DNA from: Saprospiraceae bacterium | GTDB taxonomy: Bacteria > Bacteroidota > Bacteroidia > Chitinophagales > Saprospiraceae | Direction: 5' to 3' | Length of the DNA: 13,600 nucleotides | Assembly (NCBI GenBank): GCA_014379065.1 | Contig: JACMMM010000651.1 | Span: 1 to 13,600 of the forward strand | In this document: positions 1 through 6,812 of the stretch, in pieces | Layout: the number at the start of each line of letters is the position of its first letter | How positions within the stretch are numbered: position 1 is the stretch's first letter | Notes under the pieces: generated by a model | Told to the model about the DNA's origin: nothing | Databases searched by the model: none | Seen by the model: only the letters and a program-made list of their open reading frames with translations | Made by a program: the position numbers and the translations under genes

Positions 1-1351
1 AAGGGTGTGCCACTTTTGAGGAGTTGTAAATGGTCCAAATTTCCTTCGTCCCCACGCAGATCGTGTCGTTGAGGGTGTGCATATCATAGGTGGAGTTATC
101 AATGTTGAAGCCGCCGGTAGACACCTTTTTGAGCTCTTTTGTACGATAGCGTGCTATATTAGTTGTGCTATCTGCAAGACCCGGAGTCCAGACCGTGGTG
201 AAAGGGGTGAAAGTCGTGACTGGAATGTAGCCCGGAAATTGATTATCGGCCACAATGCGCAATTGGAGAAAAGCCCTGCCGTTGGTCGAATCCTTACCAC
301 CTTGCCCTTGCCAGGGTTTGTAAGGGCTGCCGACGAAGGCGCCAGACATGAGTTCTTTCAGGTTCCTAAGGTACAAGACCTGGCCAGGCGAATAACTGCT
401 TAGGTCCAGTACAATTTCATCGCGGATGCCGGGGCCGTTCAGCTGGGTTTTCATGATGTTCGGTTTTTGAGTGTACCCGCCGTCCGTAGCAATCATAAAG
501 AAATTCTTCAGGTTGGCAATCGGATCGTTATAGCCGTTGGACACGCCGAATATAGCCCCCTTGCGGGAAGAGCCATTCAAAATACGCAGGCGCACAAAAT
601 GGGCCGGAACCTCAACATACGGATTGGTCACGCCGTTTACCAGGTTAACATGGTGTGGACGGTCTTGACCTTGCTGGAGCGTGTCAATAAAGTAGCCGAC
701 GGTGCTATTAGAACCTTTTGCAGTGCCCATGTCACCGATAATGATCGGGATATCGTCCACGCCATAGGTGTGGGGCAATGTATTGCGGATTGGGTCGCTT
801 GCCTGATCAATGATAATCATGCCCGAAAGGCCCCTCGTTACTTGCTGTACCGTGGTATCATGGAAGTGCGGGTGGTACCACATGGTACAGGCGCTGTCCT
901 CGACCGCGAAGTTGGGCACAAGCCAGGTGGTGCCCGCAGCAATCCCCTGGTGCGGGCCGCCATCTGCCTCAGGCGGAAGCTCGGCGCCGTGCCAGTGTGT
1001 GGTGGTGTGTACACCAAGCGAGTTTTTAATGGTAATTTTAGTGAGGGAATCGGTGTGCCACTTGAGCGTAGGGCCCAGTAAGGTCATTGCGGAGCTCCCG
1101 GCTGCATTGTATGCGTATGTTGGGATACCATTTGGCTGCGTGGGGCCGCCGTTCAAGGTGTCCGAAGGGTTTCCCGGGTTGAATTTGTGGAATGCCTTCC
1201 GCATTTCCAAATTAATGGGACCATTAGCGGCATCAATCAGTGGCGGAATCGGAATTTTGTTGGTGAAGGTGGGTTGGGCAAGAGCGTAGGTTGCCAAGAA
1301 CAGAAACAACACGGTCATCACCGTATTGAGCGTTAAGGGAAGGTGCTTCAT
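1..1351 (-). CDS. Multicopper oxidase, secreted (3' part cut by the window edge)
   Basis: This blue multicopper oxidase of the laccase/CotA/bilirubin-oxidase kind couples substrate oxidation (phenols, bilirubin-like compounds or metal ions) to reduction of O2 to water. Reading the minus strand from the ATG at 1351 gives 450 codons without a stop. Residues 1-25 form a signal peptide with a hydrophobic VLFLFLATYALA core. The first cupredoxin domain holds two trinuclear-cluster motifs: HTTTHWHG (H119, H121) followed by ADGGPHQ, and MWYHPHFH (H160, H162). The frame leaves the window at ...SSKVAHP, exactly where HPxHxH should begin. The type-1 copper cysteine motif (HCHxxxHxxxxM) and any C-terminal sorting domain therefore lie outside, so catalytic completeness cannot be judged. 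It closely resembles the multicopper oxidase at 9059-11185 in motif wording (compare TTTHWHGA and TMWYHPH). A candidate promoter sits about 85 bases upstream, so it may be transcribed separately from the preceding gene. The family is certain; the substrate is unknown. Confidence 0.93.
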   Translation of the reverse strand, partial: MKHLPLTLNTVMTVLFLFLATYALAQPTFTNKIPIPPLIDAANGPINLEMRKAFHKFNPGNPSDTLNGGPTQPNGIPTYAYNAAGSSAMTLLGPTLKWHTDSLTKITIKNSLGVHTTTHWHGAELPPEADGGPHQGIAAGTTWLVPNFAVEDSACTMWYHPHFHDTTVQQVTRGLSGMIIIDQASDPIRNTLPHTYGVDDIPIIIGDMGTAKGSNSTVGYFIDTLQQGQDRPHHVNLVNGVTNPYVEVPAHFVRLRILNGSSRKGAIFGVSNGYNDPIANLKNFFMIATDGGYTQKPNIMKTQLNGPGIRDEIVLDLSSYSPGQVLYLRNLKELMSGAFVGSPYKPWQGQGGKDSTNGRAFLQLRIVADNQFPGYIPVTTFTPFTTVWTPGLADSTTNIARYRTKELKKVSTGGFNIDNSTYDMHTLNDTICVGTKEIWTIYNSSKVAHP

Positions 1352-1426
1352 TTTGATAATGATTTAGTGAAAGAGATAATTATTTTATCATCAAGGGCTT
1401 CTCTGCATTGAACTATTCAGATAATA

Positions 1427-1450
1427 ACATTGTCGCAAACATAACAATGT
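1427..1450. repeat. Inverted repeat around the candidate promoter (possible operator)
   Basis: ACATTGT (1427-1433) and ACAATGT (1444-1450) are perfect inverted copies separated by 10 bases, and the gap contains the putative -7 element. That would suit a dimeric regulator, but short inverted repeats also arise by chance in AT-rich spacers. No regulator gene lies nearby to link to it. Confidence 0.3.
1436..1443 (-). promoter_or_regulatory. Candidate Bacteroidota -7 promoter element for the multicopper oxidase at 1-1351
   Basis: The minus strand reads TATGTTTG, an exact match to the Bacteroidota primary-sigma -7 consensus TAnnTTTG. It lies in the intergenic gap, about 85 bases before the oxidase ATG. 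I do not find the usual -33 TTG at the expected distance, which weakens the call. A 7-bp inverted repeat flanks the element symmetrically (see next entry), a layout typical of an operator over a promoter. Confidence 0.35.
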
Positions 1451-1454
1451 ATTT

Positions 1455-1904
1455 TTATTGGAATCTAAATATATTCACAGAAAAGCTGTTCCAAAGCGAG
1501 CCTGAAAGGATCATTAGCATACCGGATATAAGTACCCATTGTTCGGATGGGAACAGGCTTCGTCCGCATACGATAAAGAGCGCTCCTGCCAAGCTAATCA
1601 GGAAAGGTCCGTAACCTTTTTGTGGCGCTTTTTTTAACACCAGCAGCAGGTGCAAGCCTAAAAAGCCGAGCAATACCGGGAACAACCAGCCCATATAAGG
1701 CGTGTTGGCAAGCCCGAAACTTCCGAACATGCTCATATAAGCCGCCCAGCATATCGGACATTTGGGAAAAAAGGCGACCAGAAGGCTGAGCAGCATGGAG
1801 GGCACCGACCGGGCTGTTTTTTTGACGGCTGCTTCAGGTCGTTTTACTTCTGCCTGTACAGCATCCTTGTGGCATTGGCAGGTTTTTACTTCAAGGTGTT
1901 CCAT
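1455..1904 (-). CDS. Small four-helix membrane protein with a CPxC motif (MerC-like?)
   Basis: This 149-residue protein is not firmly recognised. It has a short hydrophilic N-terminus with a possible metal-binding CQCH (residues 9-12). About four hydrophobic helices follow, near residues 35-58, 72-90, 100-116 and 122-140. The first helix contains FFPKCPICWAAY, with C49 and C52 forming a CPxC pair at the membrane. Four helices with a cysteine pair in helix 1 recall MerC/MerT mercury transporters, so metal (perhaps copper) movement or thiol redox work is plausible, but this is inference. It starts 13 bases after the stop of the DJ-1/PfpI gene, so the two are almost certainly co-transcribed. It lies directly before a copper enzyme, which fits a copper-related role. 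An alternative is a general membrane protein of unknown function. Confidence 0.8.
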   Translation of the reverse strand: MEHLEVKTCQCHKDAVQAEVKRPEAAVKKTARSVPSMLLSLLVAFFPKCPICWAAYMSMFGSFGLANTPYMGWLFPVLLGFLGLHLLLVLKKAPQKGYGPFLISLAGALFIVCGRSLFPSEQWVLISGMLMILSGSLWNSFSVNIFRFQ

Positions 1905-1917
1905 AATAGAAGATGTT

Positions 1918-2604
1918 TTAATTGGTCAATGCATAAAGCGTAGCGGCGCTCGCAACAGAAGGGTCGCCGCTGTTAAAGGGCGGATTTGGGGCATATTGCA
2001 TCATCAATTGAACCTGTTTGGCAATTTCCGCTCCTCTCAAAACTTCGACAATGGCCAAGGCTTCATCCATTCCAGACGATATGCCGCCGCCTGTAATCCG
2101 TTTTCCGTCAATTACATATCTTGGAAAGCCGGGCGCTACCGTTACGCCTGGGTATAGCGCCAATTGTTTTTTTAAGGCCCAATGCGTCGTACAGTTATAA
2201 CCTTTTAACAAGCCGGCATTTGCCAGCACCAACGCGCCTACGCAAACAGAGCAGACCAAGGTGTCTTTATTGACCCTGGATTTCAGAAAAGCATAAACAG
2301 GGTGGTCGGTATTGGCCAATAATTTATCCCATTCAGGGCCATAGCCGCCAGGAATAAAAATAAGGTCAAGTTTTGGAGCATCATCGTAGCCTATTTTAGG
2401 GGTCCACTGCATGCCTTCCATCGAATTAACCAGCTCATTTTTACGTGGGCCGATAAGATAAAGTTTGACTGGTTTTGCTTTGGAAAGCTGGCTCAACCAG
2501 TAAAATACCTGATTGGGGCCGGCTACATCCAGCGAATCAAAATCGTCAAACAGAATGACGCCGATAGATGTCACTTCAGTGGTTGAGACATTAATTTTAA
2601 ACAT
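1918..2604 (-). CDS. DJ-1/PfpI family protein, isonitrile hydratase-like
   Basis: A 228-residue single-domain protein of the DJ-1/PfpI (class I glutamine amidotransferase-like) fold. It opens with the beta strand IGVILFDDFDSLDVAGP (D20/D21 region) and has FIPGGYGP at about residues 83-90. The nucleophile elbow CSVCVGALVLANAGLL puts the likely catalytic cysteine at C121. TTHW follows with H141, then ITGGGISSGMDEAL and a C-terminal LRGAEIAKQVQLMMQYAPNPPF. That tail and the SVCxGALVLA elbow are typical of the isonitrile hydratase (InhA) branch, which turns isonitriles into N-substituted formamides. Many relatives have no tested substrate, and no isonitrile synthase is visible here, so hydratase activity is only possible. 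There is no signal peptide, so it is cytoplasmic. It starts 22 bases after the stop of the 140-residue gene and is followed at 13 bases by the membrane protein, forming a three-gene run. Confidence 0.9.
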   Translation of the reverse strand: MFKINVSTTEVTSIGVILFDDFDSLDVAGPNQVFYWLSQLSKAKPVKLYLIGPRKNELVNSMEGMQWTPKIGYDDAPKLDLIFIPGGYGPEWDKLLANTDHPVYAFLKSRVNKDTLVCSVCVGALVLANAGLLKGYNCTTHWALKKQLALYPGVTVAPGFPRYVIDGKRITGGGISSGMDEALAIVEVLRGAEIAKQVQLMMQYAPNPPFNSGDPSVASAATLYALTN

Positions 2605-2626
2605 GTTTAATATGGTTTAAAACGCA

Positions 2627-3049
2627 TCAAGATTGTCGCACCGCATAGAAGGAGGCTACTACGCCGGCCGGACTGGTGCCGCCGCTTCCGTCGGGGTGCG
2701 GGATAGCACGCGTGATGGAGCCGACTATGGCAGACACTTGCTTTATGCCATTTGGCATATTGGGCACCAAGTATCCCAGGTAATCGTAAATCCACTCAGA
2801 GCCGCCAACAATGCCTTTGCCTTGAAACCACAAAGTGGCGGGGTTGCCATATTGAACCGATCCGTAGAGATCAAGCTGCCACCCGGTCCCGTAAATAAGG
2901 CCTTTGATGATGCCCGGCGGGGTAGGATCAAAACGAATGTTGGCCCGCCCAAACTCGAGCGCATCAAAATCGGTAGAGAGATCGGGGTTGTTGAGCAGGC
3001 TCCGGTACGTCCAAAGGCCTTGAATCAGTTGCTGAATATTCGTTTCCAT
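2627..3049 (-). CDS. Conserved-looking hypothetical protein, beta-rich, 140 residues
   Basis: I do not recognise this protein with confidence. It begins with a short helical stretch (METNIQQLIQGLWTYRSLLNN). A glycine- and aromatic-rich region follows that looks like successive beta strands: ANIRFDPTPPGIIKGLIYG, WQLDLYGSVQYGN, ATLWFQGKGIVGGSEWIYDY, then AIVGSITRAIPH and a final AGVVASFYAVRQS. There is no signal peptide, membrane helix or cysteine. The pattern suggests a small barrel or sandwich. I prefer this strand to the overlapping plus-strand frame at 2633-3070 because it is co-directional with every neighbour, is spaced like an operon gene (61 bases after the LodB-like stop, 22 before the DJ-1 gene), and has balanced, protein-like composition. 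Its place next to lodAB suggests an accessory or substrate-handling role, which is inference. Confidence 0.75.
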   Translation of the reverse strand: METNIQQLIQGLWTYRSLLNNPDLSTDFDALEFGRANIRFDPTPPGIIKGLIYGTGWQLDLYGSVQYGNPATLWFQGKGIVGGSEWIYDYLGYLVPNMPNGIKQVSAIVGSITRAIPHPDGSGGTSPAGVVASFYAVRQS

Positions 3050-3110
3050 AATAACAAAGAATTTAGATGATGAATTTTAATGGTGTCTTACAGGACATTG
3101 GTAAAAAAAA

Positions 3111-4445
3111 TCACGTGCTGAGTCTGTTTTCACCTAGCAGGTACTGCAACCCAAGGATCAGGTTTCTTGGCTTTTTATAGCGCAGCGGGGAGTGTTTGAA
3201 CTCCTCTAAAATGGTATGAGCAGGCTTGTAGGTTTGGCACAAGGACAGGATAAAGGCCTCCTCTGGTTCACTGATTACATACCGCGTCTTCGAGATTTTT
3301 TGCGGTGCCGCTTTGGTGGCAATCAAGGGCGTGTCGGGGCTAAGTGTGATCCATTCAAATCGGCGTTGCCAAAATTCCGCTGCCGGCCACCGTTGTTCCT
3401 GTTGGTAGAATTTGGCTCTGGTCTCCAGATAGGTTTCAAAAGCATCACGCAGCATCCATTCGTGGCGTGTCAGCGCGCCCTGATTCCCGCTCAAATAGTC
3501 CGACACCGCGTACGCCCCAAATATGCCAGATTTTATGGCCTTAAATACGCCTTGCGACGACAAAGGGTCAAAAGTGCAAGCCGCATCTCCAACGGCAATC
3601 CAGCCTTCCCCACAAAGGGTATCGAGGCACTGGGTAGCCGCCGGCACCACCATCGCGTTTTCTGCGCTGCCATGATCTGCAACCCGGCTTCGGGTATATT
3701 TGGTTTGGTCTAGTTGCCCATCCCAGGTTTCTGTTTCCAGAGATGATTTCTCCAAAAGGTCGGAGTCGGTCATATAAGCAAGGGCCATTTTTTGATCCGG
3801 CAGCCGAGTGGAATACCACCATCCGTTCTCGACTGCTTCCACCAACGTATGGCCATCTGAGGCAGGCGTGGAATCTTCATAAACCCTCCAGGTTCCTACC
3901 AAATTGTCGAACCTGACCTTGTTGGTGCCCATTTTGGAGGCAAACCAAGCCGCACGGCCCGTGGCATCTACGACAAAACGGGCTTGTAACCATAGCGTTT
4001 CCTGTGCTTTTGACTCGATCTGAAATTGAAACGCCCCGGCTTCTTTTCCCAAAAAATGCGTGGTAGCGCCCAGCATTAAGCCTACACCACGAGATGCTGC
4101 CGCTTCGGTGAGGAAACGGTTAAACCGTCGCTTTTCGATCCGCCAACCTTTGGCGCTGGTCTGGAACAAAAACTCGTTTTCAATCGGGGCGTCGTTGCCC
4201 CATACGCTCTGAGTGCGGTATGCAGGCAAATGCCCTTCCGCCTGGAATTGCTCCCAAAGCCCTATTGCTTCCATCAAGGCCTTGATCTGCGGGGGCAAAG
4301 TTTCTCCCAGTGCAATCCCCTGATGATCGGCATGGTCAACGACCGTTATTTTGATCGCTGGATTCCGTTGCTGCAACATCAGCGCGGTCGCACTTCCGGC
4401 CGGGCCTGCACCCAAGATCAGCACATCCGTTTCAACGGTGTTCAT
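3111..4445 (-). CDS. lodB: LodB-like FAD-dependent maturase for the adjacent quinoprotein
   Basis: A 444-residue flavoprotein of the p-hydroxybenzoate hydroxylase/tryptophan-halogenase-like superfamily. The N-terminal Rossmann motif is LILGAGPAGSATA (G12xG14xxG17), GETLPP lies at about 47-52, and the second FAD motif AVGDAACTFDPLSSQG is at about 285-299. DATGR (160-164) is also typical. In lodAB systems the flavoprotein does not oxidise the final substrate. It is needed post-translationally to build the cysteine tryptophylquinone cofactor in LodA. The start codon lies only four bases after the stop of the LodA-like gene, so the pair is translationally linked and the partner assignment is strong. 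There is no signal peptide, so maturation is expected in the cytoplasm. A separate monooxygenase or halogenase is the alternative, but the neighbour argues against it. Confidence 0.9.
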   Translation of the reverse strand: MNTVETDVLILGAGPAGSATALMLQQRNPAIKITVVDHADHQGIALGETLPPQIKALMEAIGLWEQFQAEGHLPAYRTQSVWGNDAPIENEFLFQTSAKGWRIEKRRFNRFLTEAAASRGVGLMLGATTHFLGKEAGAFQFQIESKAQETLWLQARFVVDATGRAAWFASKMGTNKVRFDNLVGTWRVYEDSTPASDGHTLVEAVENGWWYSTRLPDQKMALAYMTDSDLLEKSSLETETWDGQLDQTKYTRSRVADHGSAENAMVVPAATQCLDTLCGEGWIAVGDAACTFDPLSSQGVFKAIKSGIFGAYAVSDYLSGNQGALTRHEWMLRDAFETYLETRAKFYQQEQRWPAAEFWQRRFEWITLSPDTPLIATKAAPQKISKTRYVISEPEEAFILSLCQTYKPAHTILEEFKHSPLRYKKPRNLILGLQYLLGENRLST

Positions 4446-4449
4446 ACCA

Positions 4450-6711
4450 TTACTCCGTTTTTTTGTTCAGGTCATTAAAGTTTCGTCCCAAAAACTGCTT
4501 GTTTGCCGGGTCATCTCCATCAATGACAACCACATAGGGTGGTACTCCGTTTGATAGGTCATTGTAATTATTGACCACAAACCCCAATTCGTTCCAAGCC
4601 GTGACCATTTTAAGGTCTCCTGCGTTGGTTTGAGGTATCCCGGTCGACCAATCCATTTGGCGATAAATGTAATTGGGCGTACTTCCCTCATAGGTTACAA
4701 TCTGGAAAAACACTTGCATGGGACGGTGCCAGGGCCACCAAAGTGTTTCGACTTGAGTCTGAACCTTGTCGAAATTAAGATTGATGTCCGGGTCGGGGTA
4801 TAGATTGTTCCAATGCTCGTAAGTGATATCAATTGGCTGAGTAGCACATTCATTGAAATCCGATTGCCAGGGCAGGGCAGAGTATTTGGTAATATCGCCG
4901 GGCTGAAGTCCGTTTGAAATATCGCCAGAAAGCGTAAGCGGGGGCGGCTCGAAGGCCGTAGTGATACCGGGCGTATCGCTTACGCTTCTAGAGCTCAGGT
5001 TTGGCACATAGAGCGGGTCGGTCTTCACACGGAAGGGCTTTGCCCAGATATTCGGGTTTCGGATGATCCAGCTTACCTCGGCGCCCGGACAAAATGAACC
5101 GCCCAATAAATTATCCAGAACACCCGTGGTCAAACTCAAGCCTGTATCGGGCTGTGCAATGATTGGAGGTGGCGTGGTGGCCGTAGTACTTTCCCAGGCC
5201 TCCATTTGTTCGTTGATGAATTTTCCGGACGCCCATTGCTTCATAAAGAACAATTGAGTGTCTGTAAGCTTCAAGAACTTCGCCACATTGGTATTGCTGA
5301 GGGGATTGTCGCCACAAAGCAGTGGCATGAGTTTTTTGGTAAACTGGGCAAATTCGATGCCGTTAGGGTCATCTATAGCCCAATCCGCTCTGTCATTGTA
5401 GTACACATTCTCTTCATGGGGTTTTCGAAGTGCTTCGTAAATGAATTTACGCATGCCCCTCCACTGGTCTGCCACAATTTTTCCGTCTGGCCCGATGGTA
5501 GGAGGGATGGAAACCTTTTTTTTGGCAAAATCACCTCGGTCGGAGGTATCGTGGGCCACGTTTGAAGTTCCCAGAAAAGCGGTCACCCATTGCATATTGT
5601 ATGGCCGGGTAAGGATGGGCCATATATCGCGCCAGAAAAAGGGGTAGTAATTGGGGTTGAACATCTTGGTGATGTCATCTCGCCAAAGCTGTAGTTGTTC
5701 TGGAGTGTTGATTTTTACATTGCTGTCAAACTGGTCCCTTTTCCCATAGAGATAAGTATCGTAAGCAAATTGCTGTACGTACAGGTCATAGAGTGTATCG
5801 TTTAGCGTGATCATGCCCACGATTTGTGGGGCATAGGCCGGATAACCTGTGATGACCCATGCAGCATCCTGCACCACTTGAAAGCGAATCTGGTCGTCCG
5901 TTTCGTCGAGAAACAACAATTTTGCGGTCACTGGCCCATCGGATGTATCGTCGAACCAGCCATCATTGTTGGCATAGTTGTTAATTTTGGGGTCTTGTGG
6001 CCCACTTTTATACGACCCAGAATTGCCATGCCCCCCCCGCACGATCAGGCGAAAATTTCCATTTTCTTCGATGCAATTGATGTCTCCCAGCGTATCAATT
6101 GAATTGGGGTTCAAGGGTGGAGGGAAATTTTGGGTTTGGCTGGGATTTTCCCCTTTTTTAAACTTTGCTGCACTTTGATACCCGGTCATACTGACCGTTT
6201 GTGGCCCAGGATCAATGATGAGGTTTTGCCGGTCGTTGGGATCCGTCACATCGGCATTCCGAAGCGGATGGTCGGGAGCATATCCGTGTTCGCCTGCTAA
6301 TTGTTCGAATTGATACCAACTCGCTTTTTTGTTGGCTACCCAGACCGTCCATTCTATGTCAAGTAATTTGCCGGAGGTGCCCTCCCCTACAATGATGTCT
6401 CCTTTTTGGACTTCTTTGCCATTGGGGTTGTTCCTGTCATAAACGAGCACTTTAAATCGGGCAGCCTGGCGTTTAATCAGGCCTGCTGAATCTTTGAAAT
6501 CGTGGGTAGGCTGTTCCTGCCCTCCTGGAATACTGCCGTCATCATTGCAGGCGATGGGCAAATTGCCTATTTGTTCAGGGGATAAAAAGATTTTGTCGGG
6601 GCTGTTGCCCAACCTGGCAATGCCAATGGCGGGGTATATCCCATAACGTGCCATAGGATCAAGAATCCCAGGCTCTGGGGAAGCTATGATTGAATTTGCT
6701 TTTTTTGCCAT
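4450..6711 (-). CDS. lodA: LodA-like quinoprotein oxidase (predicted CTQ cofactor)
   Basis: A 753-residue member of the LodA/GoxA family. These oxidases deaminate amino acids or amines (L-lysine at the epsilon amine in LodA, glycine in GoxA) and release H2O2 and ammonia. Family marks include the N-terminal RYGIYPAIGIARLGNS (22-37), GWFDDTSDGPVTA (251-263) and WPWHRPMQVFFQ (659-670). The cofactor is made from a Cys and a Trp. The best candidates are C541 in GGSFCPGAEVSW and W615 in SALPWQSDFNECATQ, 74 residues apart; as I recall, LodA uses Cys516 and Trp581, 65 apart. No signal peptide is visible, as in LodA, which is nevertheless found outside the cell. The maturase follows at four bases. The substrate cannot be read from sequence; it could be lysine, glycine, another amino acid or a protein side chain. 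An inverted GCTCT/AGAGC pair lies in the 101-base leader, without a T run. Confidence 0.93.
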   Translation of the reverse strand: MAKKANSIIASPEPGILDPMARYGIYPAIGIARLGNSPDKIFLSPEQIGNLPIACNDDGSIPGGQEQPTHDFKDSAGLIKRQAARFKVLVYDRNNPNGKEVQKGDIIVGEGTSGKLLDIEWTVWVANKKASWYQFEQLAGEHGYAPDHPLRNADVTDPNDRQNLIIDPGPQTVSMTGYQSAAKFKKGENPSQTQNFPPPLNPNSIDTLGDINCIEENGNFRLIVRGGHGNSGSYKSGPQDPKINNYANNDGWFDDTSDGPVTAKLLFLDETDDQIRFQVVQDAAWVITGYPAYAPQIVGMITLNDTLYDLYVQQFAYDTYLYGKRDQFDSNVKINTPEQLQLWRDDITKMFNPNYYPFFWRDIWPILTRPYNMQWVTAFLGTSNVAHDTSDRGDFAKKKVSIPPTIGPDGKIVADQWRGMRKFIYEALRKPHEENVYYNDRADWAIDDPNGIEFAQFTKKLMPLLCGDNPLSNTNVAKFLKLTDTQLFFMKQWASGKFINEQMEAWESTTATTPPPIIAQPDTGLSLTTGVLDNLLGGSFCPGAEVSWIIRNPNIWAKPFRVKTDPLYVPNLSSRSVSDTPGITTAFEPPPLTLSGDISNGLQPGDITKYSALPWQSDFNECATQPIDITYEHWNNLYPDPDINLNFDKVQTQVETLWWPWHRPMQVFFQIVTYEGSTPNYIYRQMDWSTGIPQTNAGDLKMVTAWNELGFVVNNYNDLSNGVPPYVVVIDGDDPANKQFLGRNFNDLNKKTE

Positions 6712-6812
6712 AACACTATTTTTTAAGATTTAACGCTCTGGTCAAAGAGCATACAATCCAGATAAATTGAAAATTTTGCTAGAGACCGGATGGAGCGGCT
6801 TGTAAAAATCCT

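Noticed and set aside
467..1289. Overlapping plus-strand frames of 204 and 159 codons
   Set aside because: They lie antisense to the multicopper oxidase whose copper motifs are unambiguous on the minus strand.
1918..2604. Evidence for an isonitrile biosynthetic cluster
   Set aside because: No isonitrile synthase, Fe(II)/2-oxoglutarate partner or NRPS gene is in the window. The DJ-1 protein alone cannot support this.
2633..3070. Plus-strand frame of 145 codons opposite the 140-residue gene
   Set aside because: It is antisense to a frame with better protein character and operon-like spacing. Its translation is rich in Arg/Gly runs without recognisable structure.
3216..3713. Plus-strand frame of 165 codons
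   Set aside because: It is the antisense shadow of the LodB-like flavoprotein, which has clear FAD motifs.
6745..6765. Small inverted GCTCT/AGAGC pair in the leader of the LodA-like gene, considered as a terminator or attenuator
   Set aside because: The stem is only five bases with no T run after it in the reading direction.
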